Of a DNA stretch of 15,583 nt, positions 6,748-13,498 are shown piece after piece (within the stretch, counting starts at the first letter, position 1; each line of letters starts with the position of its first letter). Source of the DNA: Clostridiales bacterium (lineage in GTDB: Bacteria > Bacillota_A > Clostridia > Saccharofermentanales > Saccharofermentanaceae); contig JAFYJX010000002.1 in the NCBI GenBank assembly GCA_017537905.1, forward strand, positions 1-15,583, read 5' to 3'. A model generated the notes under the pieces. That model ran no database searches, was not told the DNA's origin, and saw only the letters and a list, made by a program, of their open reading frames with translations. The translations under genes and the position numbers were made by a program.

Positions 6748-8232
6748 ATGTTTAAAACCGGTTTTTCCAATGACAAGTATGTAGAGCTGCAGAGCCAGCA
6801 CATCAGAGAGCGCGTCGACCAGTTCGGCGGCAAGCTTTATCTCGAATTCGGCGGTAAGCTGTTTGATGATTACCATGCATCCAGAGTTTTGCCGGGCTTC
6901 GAACCTGACAGCAAGATCAGAATGCTGAAGGCTCTCTCCGAAGATGCCGAGATCGTTATCGCTATTAATGCTGATGCCATTGAGAAGAACAAGAGAAGAG
7001 GAGACCTGGGTATCACTTATGACCAGGAAGTTCTCCGCTTGATCGATGCTTTCACCGAGTTCGGACTCATGGTAGGAAGCGTTGTAATCACACAGTTCGC
7101 AGGCCAGCCTCTGGCAGAGAAGTTCGAAGCAAGACTCAGAGGCCTCGGCGTTAAGTCATACAGACATTATCCTATCGCAGGATACCCTTCAGATATTCAG
7201 CTTATCGTAAGCGAGGACGGTTACGGCAAGAACGATTATATCGAGACATCAAGAAAGCTCGTTGTCGTTACAGCACCGGGCCCCGGTTCAGGAAAGATGG
7301 CTACATGCCTTTCGCAGCTTTATCACGAGAACAAGCGCGGCATCAAGGCAGGCTATGCGAAGTTCGAGACATTCCCTATCTGGTCGATCCCTCTCCAGCA
7401 CCCTGTAAACGTTGCTTATGAAGCCGCTACGGCAGACCTGGCTGACGTTAACATGATCGATCCTTTCCATCTCGAAGCTTACGGAAAGACAACAGTCAAC
7501 TACAACAGAGACGTTGAGATCTTCCCTGTAGTAAATGCGATTTTCGAGAAGATCTACGGCGAGAGCCCTTACAAGTCACCTACGGACATGGGCGTTAACA
7601 TGGCAGGTTTTGCCATTGTTGACGATGAGGCTTGCCAGGAAGCTTCCAGACAGGAGATCATCAGAAGATACTATGAGGCCAAGATGGCAACACGTGCCGG
7701 CAATTCCGACGGTTCCGACGTTACAAAGATCGAGTTCCTCATGCAGAAGTCCGGTATCGATATTTCCGACCGCCGCGTAATCGGAGCTGCTCTCGTACGC
7801 GCTGAATCCACAGGCGCTCCGGCCGTTGCATTGGAGCTCCCGGACGGACAGATCGTAACAGGCAAGACAACACCTCTCTTGGGACCTGCTTCTGCGGCTC
7901 TCCTTAATGCTCTTAAGGTTCTTGCAGGAATCTCTCATGACATTCCGCTCATCTCACCCAACGTTATCGAGCCTATCTCAGATCTTAAGGTCAACCATCT
8001 GGGCAACCACAACCCCAGACTTCATACAGACGAAGTCCTCATCGCTCTTGCGATCAGCGCTGCAACCAACCCGGTAGCAGAACTCGCTATGCAGCAGATC
8101 GGCAACCTCATGAATGCTGATGCACACTCTACGACCATGATGAGCTCTGTAGACATCAACATGTTCCACAAGCTCGGCATCAACCTCACATGTGAGCCGG
8201 TCTACGAGACAAAGAAGCTGTATCACAGATAA
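6748..8232 (+). CDS. UPF0371 / DUF1846 family protein
   Basis: The product of 494 residues matches the DUF1846 (UPF0371) family of conserved Firmicute proteins in length and overall sequence. A member from Streptococcus pneumoniae has a known structure, but no function is established. The early [20 protein letters not shown] segment is typical. A glycine-rich GPGSGK at residues 178-183, within [19 protein letters not shown], looks like a P-loop and suggests nucleotide or phosphate binding. The rest is a mixed alpha/beta protein without membrane segments. A TTG at 6724 would add eight residues, but it overlaps the -10 region and lies before the AAGGGGGT ribosome binding site (6731-6738), so ATG 6748 was chosen. 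It is transcribed alone, between its own promoter and a terminator, beside the ctsR operon. Confidence 0.88.
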   Translation: MFKTGFSNDKYVELQSQHIRERVDQFGGKLYLEFGGKLFDDYHASRVLPGFEPDSKIRMLKALSEDAEIVIAINADAIEKNKRRGDLGITYDQEVLRLIDAFTEFGLMVGSVVITQFAGQPLAEKFEARLRGLGVKSYRHYPIAGYPSDIQLIVSEDGYGKNDYIETSRKLVVVTAPGPGSGKMATCLSQLYHENKRGIKAGYAKFETFPIWSIPLQHPVNVAYEAATADLADVNMIDPFHLEAYGKTTVNYNRDVEIFPVVNAIFEKIYGESPYKSPTDMGVNMAGFAIVDDEACQEASRQEIIRRYYEAKMATRAGNSDGSDVTKIEFLMQKSGIDISDRRVIGAALVRAESTGAPAVALELPDGQIVTGKTTPLLGPASAALLNALKVLAGISHDIPLISPNVIEPISDLKVNHLGNHNPRLHTDEVLIALAISAATNPVAELAMQQIGNLMNADAHSTTMMSSVDINMFHKLGINLTCEPVYETKKLYHR

Positions 8233-8257
8233 TTAAGCAAGTTGGTTTTTGACTTTC

Positions 8258-8285
8258 AAAGCTGCCTTCCGGGGCAGCTTTTTTA
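8258..8285 (+). terminator. Rho-independent terminator of the UPF0371 gene
   Basis: A 9-bp stem (8258-8266 with 8273-8281, core GCTGCC/GGCAGC) with a 6-nt loop is followed by T residues to 8284. It lies 26 nt after the stop codon. A competing small hairpin (TTTGA/TCAAA, 8248-8252 with 8256-8260) overlaps its left arm. Confidence 0.88.
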
Positions 8286-8302
8286 TTGGAGAAGGTGTGC
8301 GT

Positions 8303-8393
8303 TTTGTTCCCCATTTTTCGTATATGAATTTTTGGGGCAAAAAAGGGCCTGTTTTTTGCCCCAAATTTTTATATAGCAAATTTGGGGAACAAA
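8303..8393. repeat. 91-nt inverted repeat with 42-nt arms between UPF0371 and ctsR
   Basis: The arms at 8303-8344 and 8352-8393 are reverse complements at 35 of 42 positions, around a 7-nt centre (GGGCCTG). Both ends of each arm are perfect over 11 bp: the outer TTTGTTCCCCA/TGGGGAACAAA and the inner GGGGCAAAAAA/TTTTTTGCCCC. The seven mismatches all lie in the AT-rich middle. The element therefore holds four copies of a TTTGGGG-(C or AAC)-AAA-like motif in alternating orientation. It starts about 20 nt after the UPF0371 terminator and ends about 70 nt before the ctsR -35 box. No target-site duplication is evident. It could be a small non-autonomous repeat, a structured RNA or a protein-binding array. 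The rest of the 8233-8582 gene-free stretch holds only the terminator and the ctsR promoter region. Confidence 0.75.
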
Positions 8394-8465
8394 TCCCTAA
8401 AAATCAGTCATCACGGAATTGTCCTGCGGACTTCAGCTTATTTTTGACTTTTCCTGATTTTCCTG

Positions 8466-8494
8466 TTGACAAACGCCGAAAACAGTACGATAAT
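8466..8494 (+). promoter_or_regulatory. Sigma-A promoter of the ctsR-mcsA-mcsB-clpC operon
   Basis: TTGACA (8466-8471), a 17-bp spacer and GATAAT (8489-8494) form a near-consensus housekeeping promoter. Transcription should start around 8501, at the beginning of the CtsR operator. The leader of about 80 nt ends with AAGGAGG. Confidence 0.85.
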
Positions 8495-8500
8495 CACATT

Positions 8501-8527
8501 GGTCAAAGAAAGTCAAAGTCAAAGTCA
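8501..8527 (+). promoter_or_regulatory. CtsR operator (heptad direct repeat) with extra half-sites
   Basis: GGTCAAAGAAAGTCAAA at 8501-8517 fits the known CtsR box RGTCAAANANRGTCAAA exactly. The GTCAAA unit then repeats without a spacer (8512-8517, 8518-8523, and a partial copy at 8524-8527), so more than one overlapping register exists. The site covers the expected transcription start, which suits autorepression relieved by heat. A single reverse half-site (TTTGACTT, 8443-8450) lies upstream of the -35 box. Confidence 0.88.
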
Positions 8528-8582
8528 GAAAAGAGCAAAGTCGAAAGAAAATATCACGATATAGCGGAAGGAGGATGATCTT

Positions 8583-9044
8583 GTGGCAAGACTGGTTGAT
8601 GTAATTGAACAGATGATCAAGGAGATGGTCGACGAAAATGACGGTACTGCAACTATCTGCAGAAGCCAGCTGGCTGAGCAGGCAAACTGCGTGCCCTCAC
8701 AGATCACATATGTGCTGTCTACAAGGTTTTCGGGCGGAAGCGGATATATAGTCGAGAGCAGAAGAGGCGGCGGCGGACAGATCACCATTACGAGGGTAAA
8801 TCACGTAGGTCCCGCTGAATATCTGAAGGCAATAATCGACAGCGTGGGCGATGACCTTTCGCAGCAGCAGGCTAAGAATCTTCTGACCAACGCGGTTACG
8901 GTCGGCGCGATGACTTCCAAGGAAGGCACGGCCATCATGGCAGCCGTATCAGACAGGGCTCTTGCGAGAGTAGATTCTGATATCAGATCGGTATTAAGAG
9001 CTGACATCTTCAAGCATGCGCTGCTCGGACTGATGGTAACGTGA
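8583..9044 (+). CDS. ctsR: Transcriptional repressor of class III heat-shock genes
   Basis: CtsR is a dimeric winged-helix repressor of clp genes. The 153-residue product matches the family length. The helix-turn-helix lies at about residues 22-48, including CRSQLAEQANCVPSQITYVL. It is followed by the glycine-rich wing at about 60-65 (RRGGGG), which in Bacillus subtilis senses heat and contacts DNA. An Arg in this wing is a known McsB target, and the Arg is present here. The C-terminal half (about 76-150) is the four-helix dimerisation domain. The GTG start at 8583 is set by AAGGAGG at 8568-8574. The gene is first in the ctsR-mcsA-mcsB-clpC operon, and a matching operator lies in its promoter, so the DNA-binding part of the system appears intact. 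Confidence 0.95.
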   Translation: MARLVDVIEQMIKEMVDENDGTATICRSQLAEQANCVPSQITYVLSTRFSGGSGYIVESRRGGGGQITITRVNHVGPAEYLKAIIDSVGDDLSQQQAKNLLTNAVTVGAMTSKEGTAIMAAVSDRALARVDSDIRSVLRADIFKHALLGLMVT

Positions 9045-9072
9045 AATAAGGGATACAAAAGGAGAACTATTT

Positions 9073-9741
9073 ATGAGATGTGAAAGATGCGGTAAAGAAC
9101 TTACCAACAGGATAATAAAGATAAACGGTGTCACGTACTGTGAAAACTGTGCGAGGCTAATGGGTTATGACAGATTCTTAAAAGATCCGTCTGACTTCCT
9201 GGGCAACCCGTTCTCACAGTTAGATGAGATCGCTTCATCTCTTATGCAGATGAATGAGCTCGATTTCGGAAACAGCACGCTCACATGCCCAAAATGCGGC
9301 ATGACTTTGAGAGAGTTCGAGAACGAGGGCCGCGTAGGCTGCATCGAGTGCTACAACACCTTTAACGACAATATCGTAAGAGAGATGTTCAAGCAGCAGG
9401 GCAACAGCGAATACGCAGGCCGTCTTCCTGCACAGTCAGCCGATACTGATGCGAAGACGAGCGATGTTCCCCAGAACAAGAAGGCAGCTGCTCCCAAAAC
9501 GATCGAGATGGATGTCGCGGACAAACCCGAAAAGCCTGTCAATGAAGAGAAGGCTCCTGCCAGGAAGGCAGGCAAGGGCGGACTTACATTAGAACAGCTC
9601 ATGAAGGCTGATCTGGGCATGTTATCCGACGAAGATCTCGAGAAGGGTATCAAGGTCGCTGCAGAAGCTGAGGAATACAAGCTCGCTTCAAGACTCAGAG
9701 ATGAACTCAAGGGCAGAAAGGATGGTGGAAACAATGTCTGA
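9073..9741 (+). CDS. mcsA: McsA, zinc-finger partner of McsB with UVR domain
   Basis: McsA activates the McsB arginine kinase in Bacillus and tunes CtsR and ClpC activity. The 222-residue product carries two four-cysteine zinc modules: CxxC at residues 3-6 and 23-26, and CxxC at 72-75 and 90-93. The second lies in the family motif CPKCGMTLREFENEGRVGC. A UVR-type helical hairpin closes the protein at about 178-212. Between them, residues about 119-172 form a Lys/Ala/Pro-rich linker that is longer than in Bacillus McsA and accounts for the extra length. ATG 9073 has AAAAGGAGA (9057-9065) in front. The last eight bases overlap the start of the mcsB-like gene, so translation is probably coupled. 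Confidence 0.92.
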   Translation: MRCERCGKELTNRIIKINGVTYCENCARLMGYDRFLKDPSDFLGNPFSQLDEIASSLMQMNELDFGNSTLTCPKCGMTLREFENEGRVGCIECYNTFNDNIVREMFKQQGNSEYAGRLPAQSADTDAKTSDVPQNKKAAAPKTIEMDVADKPEKPVNEEKAPARKAGKGGLTLEQLMKADLGMLSDEDLEKGIKVAAEAEEYKLASRLRDELKGRKDGGNNV

Positions 9742-10759
9742 ATGGTATATGAATGAAGGTAAAGATAACGACGTTGTTCTTTCCACAAAAGCATGCATAG
9801 TACGTAACATCAAGGGCTACAACTTCATGCCGAGACTGGATGACAAGGAGTGCAAGAGCCTTCTTGAGACGATAGATAAAGTTATTGACAAAGATAAGTA
9901 CACAGGCGGCTGCGCGGCTGATTTTGACAAGCAGACGATATTGAGGCTTACAAGGCTTCAGATCCTGGGACGCGAATCCAACCAGATGGCAAATCCCGAG
10001 AGAAAAGCGTTTTACTATAACGATGATGTAAGCCTTTCGATCGCAGTCGGAAGCGGCGAACACCTGACAGTAAAGGCAATGGCAGCAGGCCACGATATCA
10101 GCGTATATAAGCAGGCCGAGAAGGAAGTATTGGACTTGGAGAGCAAGCTCGATATCGCTTTCTCCGAGAGCTACGGATTCCTTACTTCGCACGTAAGACT
10201 TGCAGGTACAGGACTTAAGATCCTTTATACGGTATCGCTTCCTGCAATCTCCAAGACCGAGGGCGGTATCGCTGCACTTACACAGCGTGTAAGCCAGTAT
10301 GAATGGGCCATCTACCCGTTCGCCGAGAGAGGCGAGATCGCTGATTCTGATGTTTACATCATTTCGAGCGTTAACACATTGGGCGTTACGGAGGATGAGG
10401 TCTTGAAGAGAGGCGAGATGCTCATAGCTGACGTCATCAAGGCTGAAAGAGCATTAAGAGACGAGATCGCATCAAACAAGAAAGACCAGTCTGCTGACAT
10501 CTACGGCAGATCCTACGGCACATTGATGTATGCCGGCATGATCTCCAGAAGCGAAGCGCTTCAGGCGTTAGGGTGGCTCAGGCTCTACCACGATTACGAT
10601 GATACGGGAGACATTAAGATCTCCTGCAACACGATAAACAAGCTCACCATGGATATACTTTGGGAACCGGACGCTCCGTCAAAGAAATCAAGCCAGAGCG
10701 TTGCTTCACAGAAGTACAGGGCACAAGGAATAAAGAAGATCTTGAAAGGGGATGATTAA
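9734..10759 (+). CDS. mcsB: McsB-like protein, apparent arginine pseudokinase
   Basis: McsB is the protein arginine kinase of Firmicutes, related to phosphagen kinases. This 341-residue product aligns with Bacillus McsB from end to end (VLS block near 14-17, GFLTS, GTGL, NTLG, and a matching C-terminal domain), but the functional motifs are changed. The nucleotide-binding SSRIRLARN reads STKACIVRN (17-25). The catalytic NEEDHIRIQ reads GSGEHLTVK (106-114). SCPTNVGTGLRAS reads SHVRLAGTGLKIL (152-164), without the conserved Cys. RGIYGEGSEA reads YPFAERGEIA (194-203), and SNQ reads SSV (211-213). The C-terminal ERDIRRA, involved in phosphoarginine sensing, reads ASQKYRA (324-330). Kinase activity is therefore unlikely; an adaptor role with McsA and ClpC is the best inference. 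ATG 9734 was chosen because the aligned N-terminus begins there and upstream codons fall within mcsA. The frame is intact. The symbol reflects position and homology, not activity. Confidence 0.85.
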   Translation: MSEWYMNEGKDNDVVLSTKACIVRNIKGYNFMPRLDDKECKSLLETIDKVIDKDKYTGGCAADFDKQTILRLTRLQILGRESNQMANPERKAFYYNDDVSLSIAVGSGEHLTVKAMAAGHDISVYKQAEKEVLDLESKLDIAFSESYGFLTSHVRLAGTGLKILYTVSLPAISKTEGGIAALTQRVSQYEWAIYPFAERGEIADSDVYIISSVNTLGVTEDEVLKRGEMLIADVIKAERALRDEIASNKKDQSADIYGRSYGTLMYAGMISRSEALQALGWLRLYHDYDDTGDIKISCNTINKLTMDILWEPDAPSKKSSQSVASQKYRAQGIKKILKGDD

Positions 10760-10760
10760 T

Positions 10761-13442
10761 ATGAGAATTACCGAAGATACAGCAAAGGTGCTCGCGGTAT
10801 CGAGCCTTATTGCGGAAGAAAGAAATACATCACTTATAAGGGATACGATCCTTTTCGCGGCATTGTGCGTAACTGATTCGCCTGCGAAAGAAATCTTGTC
10901 CGAGAACGTTCCCGACATGTCGCTCATCTTAGAGCGCTTGGGAGTAGAGGGCGATTACGATCTCGATAACAGCCAGGTCAAGATGCTTGCAGACAGGGCT
11001 TTCCAGACACTCCGCATAGATGTCAGAAGGATCTTCTCCAACGCTTCTGATCTGTCCAGGAGAACGGGCTTTAACGGCGCCGTAAATCCTGAACATCTCC
11101 TGTTCGTCATCATGTCCCGAAAAGTATCCAACCACCCTGAGATCTTCAACTGCCTTGAGGCTGCAGGATGCGATCTCGAAGGTATGAGATCTGCCATCAT
11201 CAACGTTTTCAATGAACAGGCAGAAGCTGCCAGGGCAGAGAGGAACGGCTTTGGTGAGCTGGGTGCGAACAATTCTGATATTCCGGACGGCGAGTCTGCT
11301 CCCTCCAACAGAAAACCTGCAGGGAAACAGGCCGGCAAGTCAGGCCATAAGACACTCGATAAATACGGTAAGAACTTAACCGAGCTTGCCAAGCAGGGCA
11401 AGATCGATCCGGTAATAGGCCGTGAGGAAGAGATCTCCAGAGTCATGCAGATCCTTATCCGCCGCACCAAGAACAATCCTTGTCTCGTAGGTGACCCGGG
11501 TGTAGGTAAGACTGCGATCGCAGAAGGTCTCGCATTGAAGATCGCCGAGAATAACGTACCTGACGTCATTAAGGGCAAGGTCGTTTACAGCATGGAGATG
11601 GGTTCTATGGTAGCCGGCTCCAAGTACAGGGGCGAGTTCGAAGAGCGCATCAAGAACATGCTCGATGAAGCAGTTGCTGACCCTAACGTTATCCTCTTCA
11701 TCGATGAGATCCATACTCTTGTAGGTGCAGGCGATACCCAGGGAGGTTCAATGGATGCCGCAAACATCATGAAGCCTCTGCTTACCAAGAATGAGCTTCA
11801 GATCATCGGCGCGACGACACTTGATGAATATTCCAAGTTCATCGAAAAGGATCACGCCCTCGAGAGACGTTTCCAGAAGGTCTTGGTAGAAGAGCCTTCG
11901 ATAGAAGATGCGATCGCTATCATGAAGGGCCTTAGGTCCAAGTATGAAGACCACCACAAGATCTACATTCCGGATGAAGTATTAGAGCAGTCCGTAAGGC
12001 TCTCTGCCAGATATGTTTCTGACAGATTCCTTCCTGATAAGGCAATCGACTTAGTCGATGAGGCTGCAGCTGCAAAGCGTATCAACTATGCTGATTCCAA
12101 GGTCAAGAACGATCTCGAGAATAAGATCGCTGAGATCAAGGACAAGAAGAAGGCTGCTGTAGACGCACAGGATTTCGAAGCTGCACAGACGCTCAAAGAG
12201 GAAGAAGAGAAGCTCAATGAGAGACTCTCACTCCTCCAGGATAAGGTTAAGCCCGATGATAAGGGTTTCACTGGCACGCTTACGGTTGATGATGTTGCCG
12301 TAGTCCTTGCAAAGTGGACAGGTATCCCGACAACGAAGATCACAGAATCTGATGCAGATAAGCTCAAGAACCTCGAAGCAGAACTTCAGAAGAGAGTCGT
12401 AGGCCAGGACGAAGCGGTTCATGCTATCGCCAAGGCTATCCGCAGAGGCAGATTAGGCCTTAAGGACGAGAAGAGACCTTCCGGTTCATTCATCTTCCTC
12501 GGTACGACAGGTGTAGGTAAGACAGAGCTCGCTAAGGCACTTGCTGAAGTCATGTTCGGCAATGAGAGCGCTCTTGTCAGAGTAGATATGTCCGAATACA
12601 TGGAGAAGCACGACGTTTCCAGACTCATCGGTGCGCCTCCGGGATATGTCGGATACGATGAGGGTGGCCAGCTCACTGAAGCTGTCAGAAGACATCCTTA
12701 TTCAGTCGTTCTTTTCGACGAGATCGAAAAGGCACATCCTGAGATCTTCAACACGATGCTCCAGGTATTGGACGACGGACGTCTTACAGACGGTCACGGC
12801 AGAACGGTCGATTTCAGAAACACGATCATCATCATGACATCCAACATCGGTGCGAGAATGCTCGTCGGCAGCGAAGGCAGAAAGATCGGCTTTGCGATGG
12901 CAGATGAGAACGATAAGGACGAACTCTCCAGAGACGGTCTTTACGGCGGCAAGTCTTACGACGAGGCAAAGAAGGTCGTAATCGACGAGCTCAAGAAGAC
13001 GTTCACTCCTGAATTCGTTAACCGTGTTGACGACATTATCTTCTTCCGTATGCTCGGCAAGGATTCGCTCATCAAGATCGTTGACATCCTTATGAAGCAG
13101 GTAGGCAAGAGGATCAAGGATCTCGGCATGGAGATCGAGCTTACCGACAGCGCGAAAGAACTCCTCGCTAAGAAGGGTTACGATCCGCAGTACGGTGCAA
13201 GACCTCTTAGAAGAGTCATCACATCCATGGTCGAGGACCGCTTCTCTGAAGCAATGCTCGACGGCATCGTAAAGCCCGGCCATCTGGCTATCATCGATGC
13301 TGTGGAGACCACGGATCCTGACGCTCTTCTCGCTCAGGGAAGTGCAGCCGAAGACGGAAAAGTGATCGTTATCAAGGACGGCGGAGAGCTCGAAATATCA
13401 AGCAATTCTGTTATTCAGGAAACAGCAGGCAGCTCGCTTTGA
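10761..13442 (+). CDS. clpC: ATP-dependent Clp protease ATP-binding subunit ClpC
   Basis: ClpC is a hexameric AAA+ unfoldase that passes substrates to ClpP. The 893-residue product has the expected order. The N-terminal double Clp repeat (about 1-153) is more divergent than usual, and a disordered linker follows (about 154-197). The first AAA domain has Walker A GDPGVGKT (244-251) and Walker B ILFIDE (311-316). A coiled-coil/UVR-like middle segment lies at about 445-495. The second AAA domain has Walker A GTTGVGKT (581-588) and Walker B VVLFDE (649-654), with YGARPLRR (811-818) near the end. The ClpP-docking loop carries IGF (709-711). ATG 10761 was chosen because AAAGGGG (10745-10751) is correctly spaced for it; an in-frame ATG at 10752 abuts that site. 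The start lies one base after the mcsB stop. Regulation is through the shared CtsR operator. Confidence 0.95.
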   Translation: MRITEDTAKVLAVSSLIAEERNTSLIRDTILFAALCVTDSPAKEILSENVPDMSLILERLGVEGDYDLDNSQVKMLADRAFQTLRIDVRRIFSNASDLSRRTGFNGAVNPEHLLFVIMSRKVSNHPEIFNCLEAAGCDLEGMRSAIINVFNEQAEAARAERNGFGELGANNSDIPDGESAPSNRKPAGKQAGKSGHKTLDKYGKNLTELAKQGKIDPVIGREEEISRVMQILIRRTKNNPCLVGDPGVGKTAIAEGLALKIAENNVPDVIKGKVVYSMEMGSMVAGSKYRGEFEERIKNMLDEAVADPNVILFIDEIHTLVGAGDTQGGSMDAANIMKPLLTKNELQIIGATTLDEYSKFIEKDHALERRFQKVLVEEPSIEDAIAIMKGLRSKYEDHHKIYIPDEVLEQSVRLSARYVSDRFLPDKAIDLVDEAAAAKRINYADSKVKNDLENKIAEIKDKKKAAVDAQDFEAAQTLKEEEEKLNERLSLLQDKVKPDDKGFTGTLTVDDVAVVLAKWTGIPTTKITESDADKLKNLEAELQKRVVGQDEAVHAIAKAIRRGRLGLKDEKRPSGSFIFLGTTGVGKTELAKALAEVMFGNESALVRVDMSEYMEKHDVSRLIGAPPGYVGYDEGGQLTEAVRRHPYSVVLFDEIEKAHPEIFNTMLQVLDDGRLTDGHGRTVDFRNTIIIMTSNIGARMLVGSEGRKIGFAMADENDKDELSRDGLYGGKSYDEAKKVVIDELKKTFTPEFVNRVDDIIFFRMLGKDSLIKIVDILMKQVGKRIKDLGMEIELTDSAKELLAKKGYDPQYGARPLRRVITSMVEDRFSEAMLDGIVKPGHLAIIDAVETTDPDALLAQGSAAEDGKVIVIKDGGELEISSNSVIQETAGSSL

Positions 13443-13449
13443 AATGTTG

Positions 13450-13455
13450 TATAAT
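13450..13455 (+). promoter_or_regulatory. -10 element candidate upstream of the PlsC-domain gene
   Basis: A perfect TATAAT lies 7 nt after the clpC stop codon and 43 nt before ATG 13499. No good -35 hexamer is seen at 16-18 bp. No terminator separates clpC from this gene, so read-through from the ctsR operon is also possible. Confidence 0.35.
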
Positions 13456-13498
13456 ACTCACGCTATCACTTAAAAGATTAGATACACGGAGTAGATAA

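Noticed and set aside
8249..8578. A 109-codon open frame through the gene-free stretch before ctsR
   Set aside because: It crosses the terminator, the inverted repeat, the promoter and the CtsR box, and has no ribosome binding site or recognisable product.
8400..8582. A HrcA/CIRCE element in the heat-shock promoter
   Set aside because: No TTAGCACTC-N9-GAGTGCTAA-like sequence is present; the heptad repeat is clearly of the CtsR type.
9701..9733. ATG at 9701 as start of the mcsB-like gene
   Set aside because: It lies well inside mcsA and adds residues with no match to McsB; ATG 9734 begins where homology begins.
10752..10760. ATG at 10752 as start of clpC
   Set aside because: The AAAGGGG site ends directly before it, leaving no spacing, and it would overlap mcsB; ATG 10761 has a 9-nt spacer.
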